A stretch of DNA of 64,000 bases from Amoeboaphelidium protococcarum. Taxonomy: Eukaryota > Aphelidiomycota > Aphelidea. This document shows, piece by piece, positions 49,745 to 63,279 of the stretch (position 1 is the first letter of the stretch; every line of letters starts with the position of its first letter). Where the stretch lies: the NCBI GenBank assembly GCA_023515745.1, contig JALECJ010000004.1:1054001-1118000 (forward strand), in the 5' to 3' direction. A program made the position numbers and the translations under genes. Under the pieces are notes generated by a model that did no database searches, was not told the DNA's origin, and saw only the letters and a list, made by a program, of their open reading frames with translations.

Positions 49745-49964
49745 TTTCTAACGCGCGTTTCTCTGTCAATTCTCGCGCTGGGAAAAAGAGAAGAGAAGCT
49801 GACGTGAATACGTCTCAGTAAGCACGCTGTGCATCTCCCACTTTCAGAAATTAAACATTTAGCTCGCCTGTTTTGGCATAGAGAAGTGAAAGGACAATAA
49901 AAATACCAACTGACACGCTATTTCATTTATTATAAATTTCACAATCTAAGTTGAAGTGATGCCA

Positions 49965-52901
49965 TCATAAGTATGCAGTTACAACTTCAATGCCGGAGCC
50001 TTTAACTAAAATGACACGCGGGAGTCCTTCGATTAGAATGTTGACGTATTCAAAGTAATCACTTGCAGGCATATCTTCTATTGGCGCAGGAAGACTGACA
50101 AACAGCAACTTGGCAGCTTGAGATTGCTCCTTGAAGATTTTATTCAGCTTCAACGATGTGTTCATGTATTCAGCCTTCTTACGGTCTATCGAGGTGATAA
50201 CCTTTTCAGATGTTGATTACTCTTTCTTTTCACTTAATTAAATTGGCGATATACGTTAATTATTGTGATTTGCATTAGCAGGAGGATATACCATGAGTTA
50301 GTGAGAGTCTCTGCGCATTTCATGAAGAAGTTTATTGCGCGCCTGCATTTACAGTGTCTTTTCATAGGAGAATGCTGACATGTCGCAGCTATCCAACTGG
50401 ATGACGAGCGGTGTGGCATTAATCCGTAGCTTATAAAGGAGAGTTCTCAATTGCTGCGTTATTGCGGACTGGTCATCATTCGCTTCAATCACAGTTATAA
50501 TTCTCAACTAACAATTCTTCCATATCCGATGCTTCTTTAGAAGAAACGGCAGGAGAGTCAATATTCCACCTTCATTGGTTATCCAATATACATCTATCGT
50601 GTCAGCGTTAGATAGAGGCTCAAATTTATTAGAGGGAAACGGACTTTTAGTATCAGACTTCACGAGAACGAATGCCTACTGATTATTTAATGCACAGTGC
50701 AAAACGCCGTAGTAGTCTTGGTACAGCTCACTCCGACCAGGATAAGACATGACAATAGTGTTTGGCTTCAACACGCCGAGACCAGAGCTTTGCATTGCCA
50801 CCACACGAGCCTCTGCAACGTTGTCAGTTGAAATTGACCGAACAAAGCCTTACATTTTAAATCGCTGCAACTCTGAGCGAAGGGCATTTTCGCGGTCACC
50901 AGTAGACTGGCTGGATTTGAGTTTTAATTTTTTAAAGCAATTAACCACAATACAGAGCCCGCCAGCTTTCCGCAATTGACTCAGAAAGTTCATCTGGGCA
51001 CTGTTCTCTATTCTGCCATCATTGACATCGACGAAAGCCAAAATCTGAGGTCTCCAGTTAACAGCACTTGGCTTCTGCTTTTCCAGTGTCAGAAGCCGCT
51101 TCTACGCCACGGAAATGTTCAATGCAAATAGACCAGAGCCATACTCTATGGTGGCGCCAGTATCCTCGACATAAGAGTACAAGGCAGCGAGGGCGGCAGA
51201 TATAGAAATGGCCACTATGTAATTGATCAAGAACATGAACACCACTGATATCAATCCACCAAGAATTGATGCAGACCAGTGATAAAATCTGAAAGTCGGC
51301 CTCCAATGAGGATGCTTAAGCACGGCCAACAACGTGCACGCCATATTGATAAATGCAAAGCAGAGAAGATAGAACAGAGTGGCAACAGAAGCAACAATGT
51401 TAAGGCCTCCAATAAGAACGACACACTCTGTAATTAACACGGAGATAAGAAGGGATTTAAGTCGCGCATTAGACTCCAGATACTTGAGAGCCGGTAGGAC
51501 TTCGTCGTGAACCATAGCCTATAGAATCTGTGGTCCAATCTACATTGCTTGCAAAGTCTGGGCAACTCCGCACAGAAATATACCAACCAGACAGGCCTGA
51601 TATGATGGCCATGAAATGAGAGCATACAGCAGGCCAACTTCAGGAGTCTTGGTCCGGAGAAGAGGACCAGCGTATGCAGAGGCAAACAATAGAGTAAGAA
51701 TTATATACACTACAATGGCCACCGCTGATGATATAAATGTACCACGAGGTATAGATCTGGAGGCATTCTTTAACTCACCACTTCTATTGGCGCCAGCAAT
51801 AAATCCGATAACCACTGGGAAGAAGATGGCAAAGCTTTTGACAAAGTTCAAATTATCAGGATTAACTTCATCTTTAAGATTAGTGCCATCATACGCAGGA
51901 TTTAGATTAGAACTCAGAAATGAACTGGGCAGTACCGCAAATAACTAAGGCGCCCAGTATGAGCGAGACATTGTCAGATAGCCAATGAATATAGAGAGGA
52001 GAACTAGTACCGTAATTGAGGCGAATATAAATCTTACAGATTTCATAACCAAGCGAAATCGAATGTCTAACCGCTGCACTTTTTACAACACCAGCTAGAA
52101 CAATGAGACAATGATTAATAGAATTGAACCATATAATCGACTGTCTTGCCACCTGTCTACAGATATCTGAGGAACGAGATAAGACAGAACTTCGACACAA
52201 CCCAGAACGTATACCGCTGCACCTATTTACGTGGCAAGATAGAGTAGAAAGCCAGAGGTGATTCCAATATCCTTACCTAGAGATCTACTAATTAAATAAT
52301 ACAATCCACCATTGGATACGACACCATTGGTGCATATAGCAGACATAGACATTGTGGTGAGCAGTACCAGAATCATGGACATTAATATAATAAATAGAGT
52401 ATGAGTAACACCAGAATATCCAATAATAAAAGGCAGACGTATAAACAGAAGGATACCAACCATAACCTGCAGATTTGGGATGATAACACCAACCAAGGTA
52501 CCGCTGCGACCAATAAGCATCCGCATCCTGCGCGTCGGATCTTGACTTGACTCCCCAGGTTCACTCTCAATCTATCGCAGAAGACTGGATGGGTCCCAAG
52601 ATCGCGCAGTTAGATAATGAGTGGCATAATTCGAGCCATACAAGGCAAGATTCGATTTAACAGTGTCATTGTAGTCATAATCTGCACTATCAAACAGATT
52701 GATTTTACTATTCGGCAATTTCTTTTAATAATTCCAACTCTCTTCTGTAATCTAATCGCCTTATCCCGATTCATCTACCTCCGAGATAGAGTCTACAACA
52801 TCCAATTCAATAGACACCTAATTCTATTCTGATGGACGACGTGATTGAGATTACTCAGACGATCTTCTACCATCAGCAGGCTAGTTCTCAAATATGTCCA
52901 T
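49965..52901 (-). CDS. Cation-chloride cotransporter (SLC12; KCC/Vhc1 type)
   Basis: 978 codons on the minus strand, ATG 52899-52901 to TGA 49965-49967, single exon. A hydrophilic Ser/Gln-rich N-terminus (about 125 residues) precedes GTLVGVIIPNLQVMVGILLF, then about 12 membrane segments with SMSAICTNGVVSNGGLYYLI and SRSLGKDIG (KCC: [24 protein letters not shown]), FAIFFPVVIGFIAGANRSG, and PALKYL(E) region. The cytosolic C-terminus ends EYMNTSLKLNKIFKEQSQAA, LLFVSLPAPIEDMPASDYFE, IEGLPRVILVKGSGIEV, as in KCCs. Electroneutral K+-Cl- symport; in fungi Vhc1 sits on the vacuole. Confidence 0.95.
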
Positions 52902-53434
52902 CAGAGATTACGCATGTGGCGTCAAATACCGTTGATTCTACTTGGACATTTTACATATATCTGTATTTAAATTTAGATGAACTATAAAATCCCAAATCTA
53001 TTAACAGATTAAAGACGATATTAATATGCTCTAAACAAGTGCTTATTAAAATCTCGTCTACTACACTTACACACAGTTAAACAATGAAAGAGAAAAAGAA
53101 GACGCGCGGGTGTCAACACTCGTCGCGGTGGTAGATATGAAGTGAATATAATCACGTCATTATTCTACAACTAACACCTTGTATTACGCGCTTTAATTGT
53201 AAGCTAAAAGTGGCAACTTTCATACGTGGTATGATTGCGGCTTATATCCAGCCCATATGTTCAGCCTTTGAAAGCCGCAAGCGCACCATACCTATAAAAA
53301 GCTCATAATTTCTCGTTGAAACACGTATTGGTAATGGGGCAAATGCCTGAGCTACATCAGCAAATATTACTTCTCCGTAACCCAAACTTGGTTATCAAAT
53401 GAAAACTTCTAATCGTCAAAATTGCCATTAAAAT
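52902..53434. other. Intergenic / upstream region of the cotransporter
   Basis: Divergent promoter region between the cotransporter (minus) and the small frame at 53435. AT-rich with a short purine-rich patch near 53085-53105. No gene seen. Confidence 0.5.
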
Positions 53435-53776
53435 ATGGTCCCACTGTCCTATGTTGTCCGGGCTTGTGCATTTCATAATACTGCTCATTCTACTTATCGC
53501 GGATCTCCGAGATTAGCACAGCGCAAACACCACACTCACCACAATCCTTATTCACATATAGAATGTTCTACTTATCCGTTTTATCTTGATTTATCGCCGA
53601 GGTTTTATAAGTATCCAAGAGCTAAATCGTCTTCAGAACCAACAGTAGTTAAACATTCCCAGTGCTTCTGTATGGGAGAACTTAAAACTCTTCCCAAAGA
53701 CGCGTTCGAATAGTCGGCCAGTCGCGCAGACGCGATCTCCTAAAAGTATTCCCGATGTACTTTGTGTTCCAACTGA
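53435..53776 (+). CDS. Small Cys/His-containing protein, unknown (113 aa)
   Basis: ATG 53435 to TGA 53774. Composition is rich in Ser, His, Tyr and Arg (SPRLAQRKHHTHHNPYSH) with cysteines in HSQCFCMG and RCTLCSN. A basic N-terminus (MVPLSYVVRACAF) could be a mitochondrial signal. No family recognised; it lies 76 nt before TECR on the same strand, so it might alternatively be an exon or upstream frame of that transcript. Confidence 0.4.
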
Positions 53777-53852
53777 AAGCCTTCCTCATTAGAAGACACT
53801 GCGAAACATTACGATAATTCATTTAAGAAGACCTTAGACAGAAAATCAGCAG

Positions 53853-54770
53853 ATGGCGATGGCGAAAAGTATCAATGTTAGTGTAAAGTCGCGTTCTGGA
53901 AAGGAGCTGACTACGGTGGCGGTTAGTGCGAAGGCGGATGTGGCAGAATTGAAGGAGGCGATTCAGTAGAAGGTGCCCAAGTTGAGAGTGGAGCGTTAAT
54001 TGTTGACTTTTGGTGAGAAGAAGACTCGCCTGGTGGAGGGATAGACTTTGGAGTCGTATGGTCTGACCAGGGATGGAGATGAAGTGGTGCTGAAGGATCT
54101 CGGTCCTCAGGTTGGATGGAAGACTGTGTTCCTGGTGGAGTATGCCGGTCCTATATTGATTCATGCATTCTTTTACATGTTCTATGCTCACTACTATCGC
54201 GTCAAGTACACTCCAGTATAAAAGTACGCATGGTACATGGTATTGGCTCACTTTGCTAAACGCGAACTGGAAACTCTGTTTGTGCACCGGTTCAGTCATG
54301 GCTATATGCCTTTGATGAACATTTTTAAGAACTCGTTCCATTATTGGATCTTGAGTGGCGTATTTATTGCAGCTGAAGTGTATTCTGGCTGGTATAAGTC
54401 GGCCCACCCACAATTGACATCATTGGGTCAGTTTGAGTATGCAATGATTGCCATCTTTGTGCTGGCAGAGTTGTCTAACTTGAGCACTCACCTGACTCTG
54501 AGAAATTTGAGACCACCAGGAACGAAGGTGCGTAAAATACCGTATGGATATGGATTTGATTTCCCGTTCAATGTCAGCTGTCCAAACTACTTCTTTGAGG
54601 CGGTGGCATGGGTTGCTTTCACCGCGTTTACACGCTCTTATGCAGCTGCCTTCTTTACTGTGGTGGCAACTGCGCAAATGTTTGTATGGGCTACCAAGAA
54701 GCATTCCAATTATAAGAAGGAATTTAAAAATTATCCAAAGCGTAATGCAATGTTTCCATTTCTGGCATGA
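53853..54770 (+). CDS. TECR: Very-long-chain trans-2-enoyl-CoA reductase (TECR/Tsc13)
   Basis: 305 codons, ATG 53853 to TGA 54768, one exon; Tsc13 is 310 aa. Last step of the ER fatty-acid elongation cycle. The N-terminal ubiquitin-like region (KSGKELTTVAVS.., TLESYGLTRDGDEVVLKDLG) is typical. Then YAGPILIHAFFY, LAHFAKRELETLFVHRFSHG (TECR: HF.KRELETLFVH.FS), MPLMNIFKNSFHYW, and the reductase core GFDFPFNVSCPNYFFEAVAW, closing with HSNYKKEFKNYPKRNAMFPF. In-frame TAG/TAA read as Gln within the ubiquitin-like part (AIQQKV, VERQLLTFG). Makes VLCFAs for the sphingolipids handled by DES1 and the ceramidase-like enzyme. Confidence 0.97.
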
Positions 54771-55192
54771 AATTTGAGTTGGAACATATCACGGTTTTAG
54801 CCAGAATGTAATAAAATAATTATAATTTCATTTCATAACATTCTTTTACTTCTATAATGAGTTCTTCAAAGTGACTATAAGTAGCCTTAATAAATAATGC
54901 CTGGAGAGTTGGGATTGAAACGCTTTGTGTTACCTGATCGCCAGAGAGAGAGATTAGAGAGAGCGTGTGTGAAATAACGTTTGTGGCCGGTAGTTGATCG
55001 CGCTCGCTGATTAGCCAAAAGAAATAATATTTTCTCGGAATCAAATGGGGAGCGATCAACATCATCGCAGCGCACAGCACCATCGGCTGGCTGGCTGCCT
55101 ATTTGTTCCCTTTTCCTCCGTTGTTGTGAATTGTAGACAATCGAAGAATATTCTATTAATTGTTTATTATCGTCAAGTCTTAATTAAGAAAA
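54771..55192. other. Intergenic / 5' region of DED1
   Basis: Promoter and 5' UTR of the helicase gene. A minus-strand frame at 54820-55083 exists but has no recognisable content. Nothing else seen. Confidence 0.5.
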
Positions 55193-57004
<1,812 letters not shown>

Positions 57005-57243
57005 GCATTGAATCAATTCATAATAAACTTACACTCATACAGGATCTTTCCAGTACATAATATTTATTGAAAAGCAATAAAGTGAATTGATCTACTAATT
57101 GAATTACATCTATCTATCAGGTATTTTCCTTAAGTGATTCCTTGATAATCAAATCAAACAATTAAAAGTGATACGAAATAAAAAAAGACTTATTATTTAT
57201 AAAAGCTACTATGTATTTATAAAAGATCAAGAAAGTGATAGAC

Positions 57244-57882
<639 letters not shown>

Positions 57883-58002
57883 CTAAGGTTGAAGAGACAC
57901 GCGCGCGTTTAACGAACGATTGATAAATATAACACGGGAGAAACGGTAAGAGATAAGAACCGCGTTGAAGGAGTTGATGTAGAAAGGTCTCTATTACTAA
58001 AA

Positions 58003-58851
58003 TCATTTAGCAACGCAAACAATTTCAGCATTCGCCTTTTATTTGAGAGCATCTTTTGCTGTGAGAAACTGTGGCTGTGAAGATTTATCAGAGCCTTCTA
58101 CTTTGACTATAGTTATGGAGCCCAAGTCATTACATCCCTTCCACTACGCTCTAGATTTTCCATGTAAAGCAGATTGGATCTAATTAGGCGTCTGAAACAC
58201 TTTGCGCGATCCTTTGGATATCATAAACATATCACTCAGAGCAGCACGATTCTAATCATCATACTTTAAATCCACCCAGAGGTGGCTGTGAGGCGGAACT
58301 GTAAGCATAGCCAGATCTTGAACGGTGATTCTCGACATGTCATTAAAGTCTGGCACGTACACGGAGGCCACAGAGGGAATCATATCCAGCTATTTAAACA
58401 GAGCAGCAGTTGAGAAGAACGGATGTTCAACATTAGAGTCTTTTGCCTCTATTCTTTTTATAATTTCATCCAAATTCTAGATATCTTGCACAGACACGGT
58501 CGATGATCCATCGCTATCGCATAACTGATGCAGCTCCATTACCTTTTGACGCGTCATTTACACTGCTTGTAATCGCATTTACTAGTGAGATTACAGCAGA
58601 GAGCTATGAATATAATCTTAAGCACTCTCAGTAGACATGTTTTGTATCTGAGTGCGAGCATTAGCCAGGATGTCCAAAAAAGGTCCTCTATCGTCACCTG
58701 GCAGAACATTAGTAAGGAAACCTTCCCTGTGGAGAATGCTCAGAATTTATCGATACATTGAGGTATCACGCACAAATGTTCTAGGATGCTTTGCTTGTGC
58801 GGCATGCTTAATTTTGAGGCACAAGTGATGTACTTTCTATCTATTACTCAT
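58003..58851 (-). CDS. Mitochondrial ribosomal protein uS8m, enlarged
   Basis: 282 codons on the minus strand, ATG 58849-58851 to TGA 58003-58005. N-terminus KVHHLCLKIKHAAQAKHPRT with SILHREGFLTNVLPGDDRGP is uS8-like (helix, then '(L)...GF(I/L)....'). The C-terminal half, SHLWVDLKYDDQNRAALSDM, FMISKGSRKVFQTP, LGSITIVKVEGSD and LTAKDALKQKANAEIVCVAK, matches fungal MRPS8 (LWVGLKY...S...LISKPSRR, then I.I, EA..K..GE.LC.V). Yeast MRPS8 is about 155 aa; the extra length is a helical, charged insert around residues 60-165 (RLQAVQMTRQKVMELHQLC), unusual for the family. Confidence 0.8.
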
Positions 58852-59423
58852 AGTTTTGATTTTAAATTTTTGATATTTCGATGCGGCGAACGCGAAATGC
58901 AGTGAAAGAGAGCTTAGAAGTAACAACGTCTGACTAAATCAATTGCGTGTTTTGAAGATCCAAAAGAACCTTCTAATAAATTGTCAAAACTGCAAATATT
59001 TTTCATCCATAAGAACTGTTATCACTAAGAAAAGGTTGTATTAAGTGTTAGAGCGCGTTTAGATTTGCCATGTATGGTTACAGTGGAACCAGCCAAAGGT
59101 GAACATGTTTCACTTTAGAGAGAACCACTCTGTTGCTCAATTTAACTTTATCTATATGTTCAAAGCTTATTTGCCCGTAAATTACATCCGAATTATGTCA
59201 CCTGACGGACCATTAGATATATAATATCGTGCAACTTCTTGGCATTCTTATGTGTATGTATATCATTGGTCAAGCTTTTCTCCTATGCCATCTGTACACG
59301 AGGTCTGAAATGGCTATAAATTGAGAGATCCTGTTTAAAATCTTTTTATTCTTATTATTAATACATATACTTCTAACTGATAAAAGCTATTCAACAAGAT
59401 ATATAATAATCGGAAATCTGAGA
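58852..59423. other. Intergenic, nothing seen
   Basis: Divergent promoter region of uS8m (minus) and the first gene of the small membrane-protein array (plus). No coding frame or RNA gene recognised. Confidence 0.5.
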
Positions 59424-59762
59424 ATGTCCTCCGTCAATAACAATAGCAACACTTCTGCGCCCGTGAGTGAGATCAATCCGTATCAAGCCGCGTCTTACGC
59501 TGAAACTGGCGGCTAACCTGAGAAAAGCTAAAGATAAGTTGGTATGTGGCTTTTCATCGCTGGCTTCTTCTGCATAGTTCCTTGGTGGGTCGGCGCGTTC
59601 TATCCCAAGCCTGCCAACAAATAGGCCCGTACCTGGAGAATTTTGAACATCGTCTTTGGACTCATTCCAATCTTAATCGTGTTGTGCTATTCCTTTTACA
59701 TTATTGATATTTTGGTAAAATAACAGAGTTCTACCGATACTAACTCTGACACAAATGAGTGA
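59424..59762 (+). CDS. Small membrane protein, WWVG family member 1 (112 aa)
   Basis: ATG 59424 to TGA 59760. Hydrophilic Asn/Ser/Gln N-terminus (about 45 residues, with NPYQ), then MWLFIAGFFCIVPWWVGAFYP, a short basic loop (KPANKQARTWR), and a second hydrophobic segment ILNIVFGLIPILIVLCYSF. The core pattern LFI.GF.C...WWVG..YP...(T/K)..RTWR.LNIVF is shared with the next three genes. I recall similar proteins in fungi annotated as uncharacterised. Function unknown; two membrane spans are likely. Tail is Ser/Thr/Asn-rich. Confidence 0.85.
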
Positions 59763-60196
59763 CGCGAGTTAAAATCGAAATATAGTTTTAATTTTTGAAG
59801 TTCTATCTTTAATCTTGATTCTTCTTTCATAAATAACGTCGTATTGTTTCAGCAACTTGTTCAATGATATCAAATGTAAGTTTTGTTATAAAATAAACCT
59901 TTCACGCCTTTGTACAAACGCTTAGTCTTAACATGCTTGTCAGGTCTGTATTACAGTAAATCATACAGACGAAGCAAATCCCCAATCAAATTGTGTTTGC
60001 ATGAACGCTTAGATTATACTCTGACACGTGGGATTGGCCAGCATTCAAACTTGCACTATCTGATTGGCTGTTTGAAATTATTACGATCAATTACACGCAG
60101 TGAAGAAAGTACATCTTGGCAAAATCATGCTCTTCTCTAATCAATAAATTTTCCATTTAAGCAATATAAATATACAATTTAGTGGTATCGCATAGC
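59763..60196. other. Intergenic spacer inside the array
   Basis: AT-rich spacer between paralogs 1 and 2. A short frame at 59910-60140 has no recognisable content. Nothing else seen. Confidence 0.5.
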
Positions 60197-60637
60197 ATGT
60201 CTTACTAGTATCCTGAACAAAAGTAGCAATAGCAGCCTGTTTCAGCTAACATGTCCCAAGTCTCAGGTGACTCTTATGTTAACAACAACAATAACAATCC
60301 GTACTAGCCAAATCCGTATCAGTATCAGCAGTAGCAGTATCAGTAGCAACAACCTCAGTAAATCGTGATCCAAAATATTGAAGATGGCGTGTCTGTCGGC
60401 ATGGTACTATTCATCACTGGTTTCTGTTGTGTCATCACCTGGTGGGTTGGCTGTTGTTATCCTCGCGTAAAAACTGCCAGAGACAAGACATGGAGGACTT
60501 TGAATATTGTGTTCACTGTGATTTCTTTACTCTTCATTATTGGTTATGTTATTGCTATTGTCGTACTGACTACCCAGGCGACAAAGTCTATCCAGCAGAG
60601 CTCGTCTTCTAATGGCAGAAGCACCTCAAGAAACTGA
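60197..60637 (+). CDS. Small membrane protein, WWVG family member 2 (146 aa)
   Basis: ATG 60197 to TGA 60635. The N-terminal about 60 residues are Gln/Tyr/Asn/Pro-rich (repeated YQ and NPYQ; glutamines mostly TAG), then IEDGVSVGMVLFITGFCCVI, TWWVGCCYPRV, KTARDKTWRTLNIVFTVISL and a second span. Shares IEDGVSVGM.LFITGFCCVI.WWVGCCYP with member 3, so these two are the closest pair in the array. Tail Ser-rich. Confidence 0.88.
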
Positions 60638-61225
60638 AATGACTAGTGACTTGAGGTATTGAATAAAATGAAATTTGATGATTATGTATTGGATAAGAAT
60701 CTTGTCTCTTTTTAAACACCCATTGATGATACAATGCTTATAAACGCGCCGATAGAAGTTGATCGTCGCCGAAATCAAATGTAATTGCAACGATCTGTAT
60801 AGCTTAAATCGATTGGCAACACGTACGACTCCCAGTCATAAGTTAAATGGCAAATCATCCGCTTATAAATTCATGATCTGTTGCAACATCAGTTTCATCA
60901 CAATAACTGCGTCGCACATTTCAGGTTCGCAAAAACTCCGACTTTTAATGAGTTAATCCTAGAAGAGACCGGACACAGTCAATATAATGTCGCGCCAGAG
61001 TCTAACGCTGGTAGTTAATTTTATTTATCGGTGACATCTTAGTTCTATAGTATCTACTTAATACGTTTCTGGGTACTAAAACTAACATTTTGTTAGGCTG
61101 AAAATGAACATCTATATAATTTCTGTCCAGGGGTGGTCATAAACCTCGTGAGCTCTCTTGTGATCTCGACGTGGAACATTTTCTAATTCCGCTGTTAACG
61201 TTCTTTTTAACGGTAATATCTCGAA
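60638..61225. other. Intergenic spacer inside the array
   Basis: Spacer between paralogs 2 and 3. Short frames only, none convincing. Confidence 0.5.
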
Positions 61226-61687
61226 ATGAACAGTAATAACGCCGATAATTAAGACTAGAAATAGGGTCCAAACGGATAACAGCCATAGATACTATATCCT
61301 CCTACTACTCCACCCAAAACTGGATACATTCCTGCTCCTTACCCACCAAATGGTGGCGATAACAATTTTGCTTAAAATCCTTATTAACCGCCAAATCAGT
61401 AGTACTACTAGCCATATTAATAGCCATCATAGGTTGTAGTTGCCAACATTGAGGATGGCGTTAGCGTCGGAATGATTCTATTCATCACTGGGTTTTGCTG
61501 TGTCATTAGCTGGTGGGTTGGCTGTTGCTATCCTCCTATCAGGACTAAGAGAGATAGAACGTGGAGAATGTTGAACATTGTTTTCACAGTGTTGTCGCTG
61601 CTTGGGGTGATCGCGTACGTGGTGATATTCGTCTTAATTGGTGTTGGTGCTACGCGTCGTAGATCGTATTATTACGAATTTAACTGA
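61226..61687 (+). CDS. Small membrane protein, WWVG family member 3 (153 aa)
   Basis: ATG 61226 to TGA 61685. N-terminal Pro/Gln/Tyr/Asn-rich region (about 70 residues), then IEDGVSVGMILFITGFCCVI, SWWVGCCYPPI, RTKRDRTWRMLNIVFTVLSL and a second membrane segment (VIAYVVIFVLIGVG), ending in a basic/Tyr tail (TRRRSYYYEF). Near-duplicate of member 2 in the core but divergent in the N-terminal tract, as expected for a tandem duplicate. Confidence 0.88.
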
Positions 61688-61885
61688 TTCGAAATTATTA
61701 GTTGATTTTTCTTATTAAGACTATAAAATAATAGATTTATATAATTTTAGATTCACTTCAAATGTTATAATCATTCTTATATTCAGGAGGCACTGACACT
61801 GTCTCGTCCATGCCTCGGACGATCGAATGATTATGACAGAGATCCTTTCCAACAACAATAACAATAATATCACACGATTGAAGAT

Positions 61886-62333
61886 ATGAATAAAAACGTG
61901 CCTATCATAAGCGATACGCGTAGAAAATCGCAATTGCCGTCCGTCTTTGAAGTATCAGATCTACCGCCGCCTTATTCAAATGGCAGCTAGGCCTCGCCGC
62001 CATCCGAGCATCTACAATTCGCCGTTCATCATCATGATCATTCTATACGTCCTGGACTTTTACTGTTCATTTTAGGATTCTGCTTCGTTCTACCATGGTG
62101 GATAGGTAAGATTAAATCGATTTTACAGCAAATCAATTATTAACTCATTGTAATCAGGTTGACTGAGTAAGTAATTAACGTATGTAGGAAGTTGCGTACG
62201 CGTTCATACACGTTCAGACACGACTTGGCGCCGAGTAAATAGAATAATGACGTTGCTGTCGGTGATAACTATAATCGCTGTGGTTATAGCCATGGTGGCA
62301 CTTGGTAAATGGATTAATAGACGCTTCGATTGA
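61886..62333 (+). CDS. Small membrane protein, WWVG family member 4
   Basis: Exons 61886..62105 and 62188..62333 with an 82-nt intron (GTAAGA..TATGTAG) inside the WW(V/I)G motif; splicing gives LLLFILGFCFVLPWWIGSCV, then RSDTTWRRVNRIMTLLSVIT. More divergent than members 1-3 (YP replaced, TWRRVNRI for TWR.LNIV). The frame is open upstream of the chosen ATG through a Gln-rich, acidic stretch (for example QQQQQQYHTIEDM), so the true start may be further left or in an earlier exon. The only member with an intron. Confidence 0.75.
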
Positions 62334-62444
62334 ATGAATCTATTGAGTGAAGATCTTGAATTTTGATATATAAATGCTGCATTTTGTTATTACTTTCGAT
62401 TATTTATTTCTCTTGTCAAAACACGAGCTTTAATTAACGACAAA

Positions 62445-63195
62445 ATGGTACGTAGTTTTGTATTAATCATTTACCTGATGAAGATAATAATTGACTGTAT
62501 GTGTAGACACAATCTAAAACAACTAGAATGCAGCAATTGCTAAATCATAGGCTAAAAGTGACCATGCTGGATGGGCGAACGCTCGTTGGATAGATGATTG
62601 CATTTGACAAGCATATGAATCTCGTGCTAGCTGATTGTCAAGAATGCCGCAAGATTAAAGTGAGAGAGTAATTAGTCGAGTAAAATAATGGAAATAGCAA
62701 TAAAGTAGTATAGAAAGATGCAGGGCAATAAAATAGAACGAAATCTAAATTGGTTGAGGAAAAGAGGATGCTTGGCCTAGTCATTTTACGCGGTGAGACC
62801 ATCGAGACGTTCATTGTCGAATCTCCACCACCAAAAGGTGACGCTATGAATAGGAAAGCTGCTAGTGCGTAGAATTTAGTTCCTACCATGATGCCTGGTG
62901 CTATGGTTTAGCCGATGGGACGCGGTATACCGCCTTAAGGTAATTTGTATTTGAGTTCTACGTTAGTTTTACAGCTTATAAATGTGTAGGATTTACGCGC
63001 CCACCGCTTAATCCCGCTGCTGGTATGAGACCGGCAATGGCTGGAGTGTAAGTTTACTTTATTATGCGTGTCTCTTACAAACTCTCATACGTATCTATGT
63101 GTAGGATGCCGCCCGGTTATCGACCTCAAATGCCACCAATGGGCAATGTATATCCACCAGGGTATAGACCTCCTCAACACCAACAACATTAATGA
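62445..63195 (+). CDS. SNRPB: Small nuclear ribonucleoprotein SmB/B'
   Basis: Exons 62445..62447 (ATG only), 62507..62939, 62990..63047 and 63105..63195; introns of 59, 50 and 57 nt, all ending TGTAG. 194 aa. The Sm fold is clear: LLNHRLKVTMLDGRTLVGQM, IAFDKHMNLVLADCQECRK (Sm1), a charged Gln-rich insert, then EEKRMLGLVILRGETIETF (Sm2, LVLLRGE.I...). The C-terminus is the Pro/Gly/Met-rich tail of SmB (MPPGYRPQMPPMG). Core of U1, U2, U4 and U5 snRNPs. The first intron directly follows the start codon. Confidence 0.93.
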
Positions 63196-63279
63196 TCACA
63201 GTGAATTATAAAATTTATAGTATTTTGAAAAGAAATTTATTATTTCACCTCATAAAATTGTCTTTATTTTAATCCCTCT

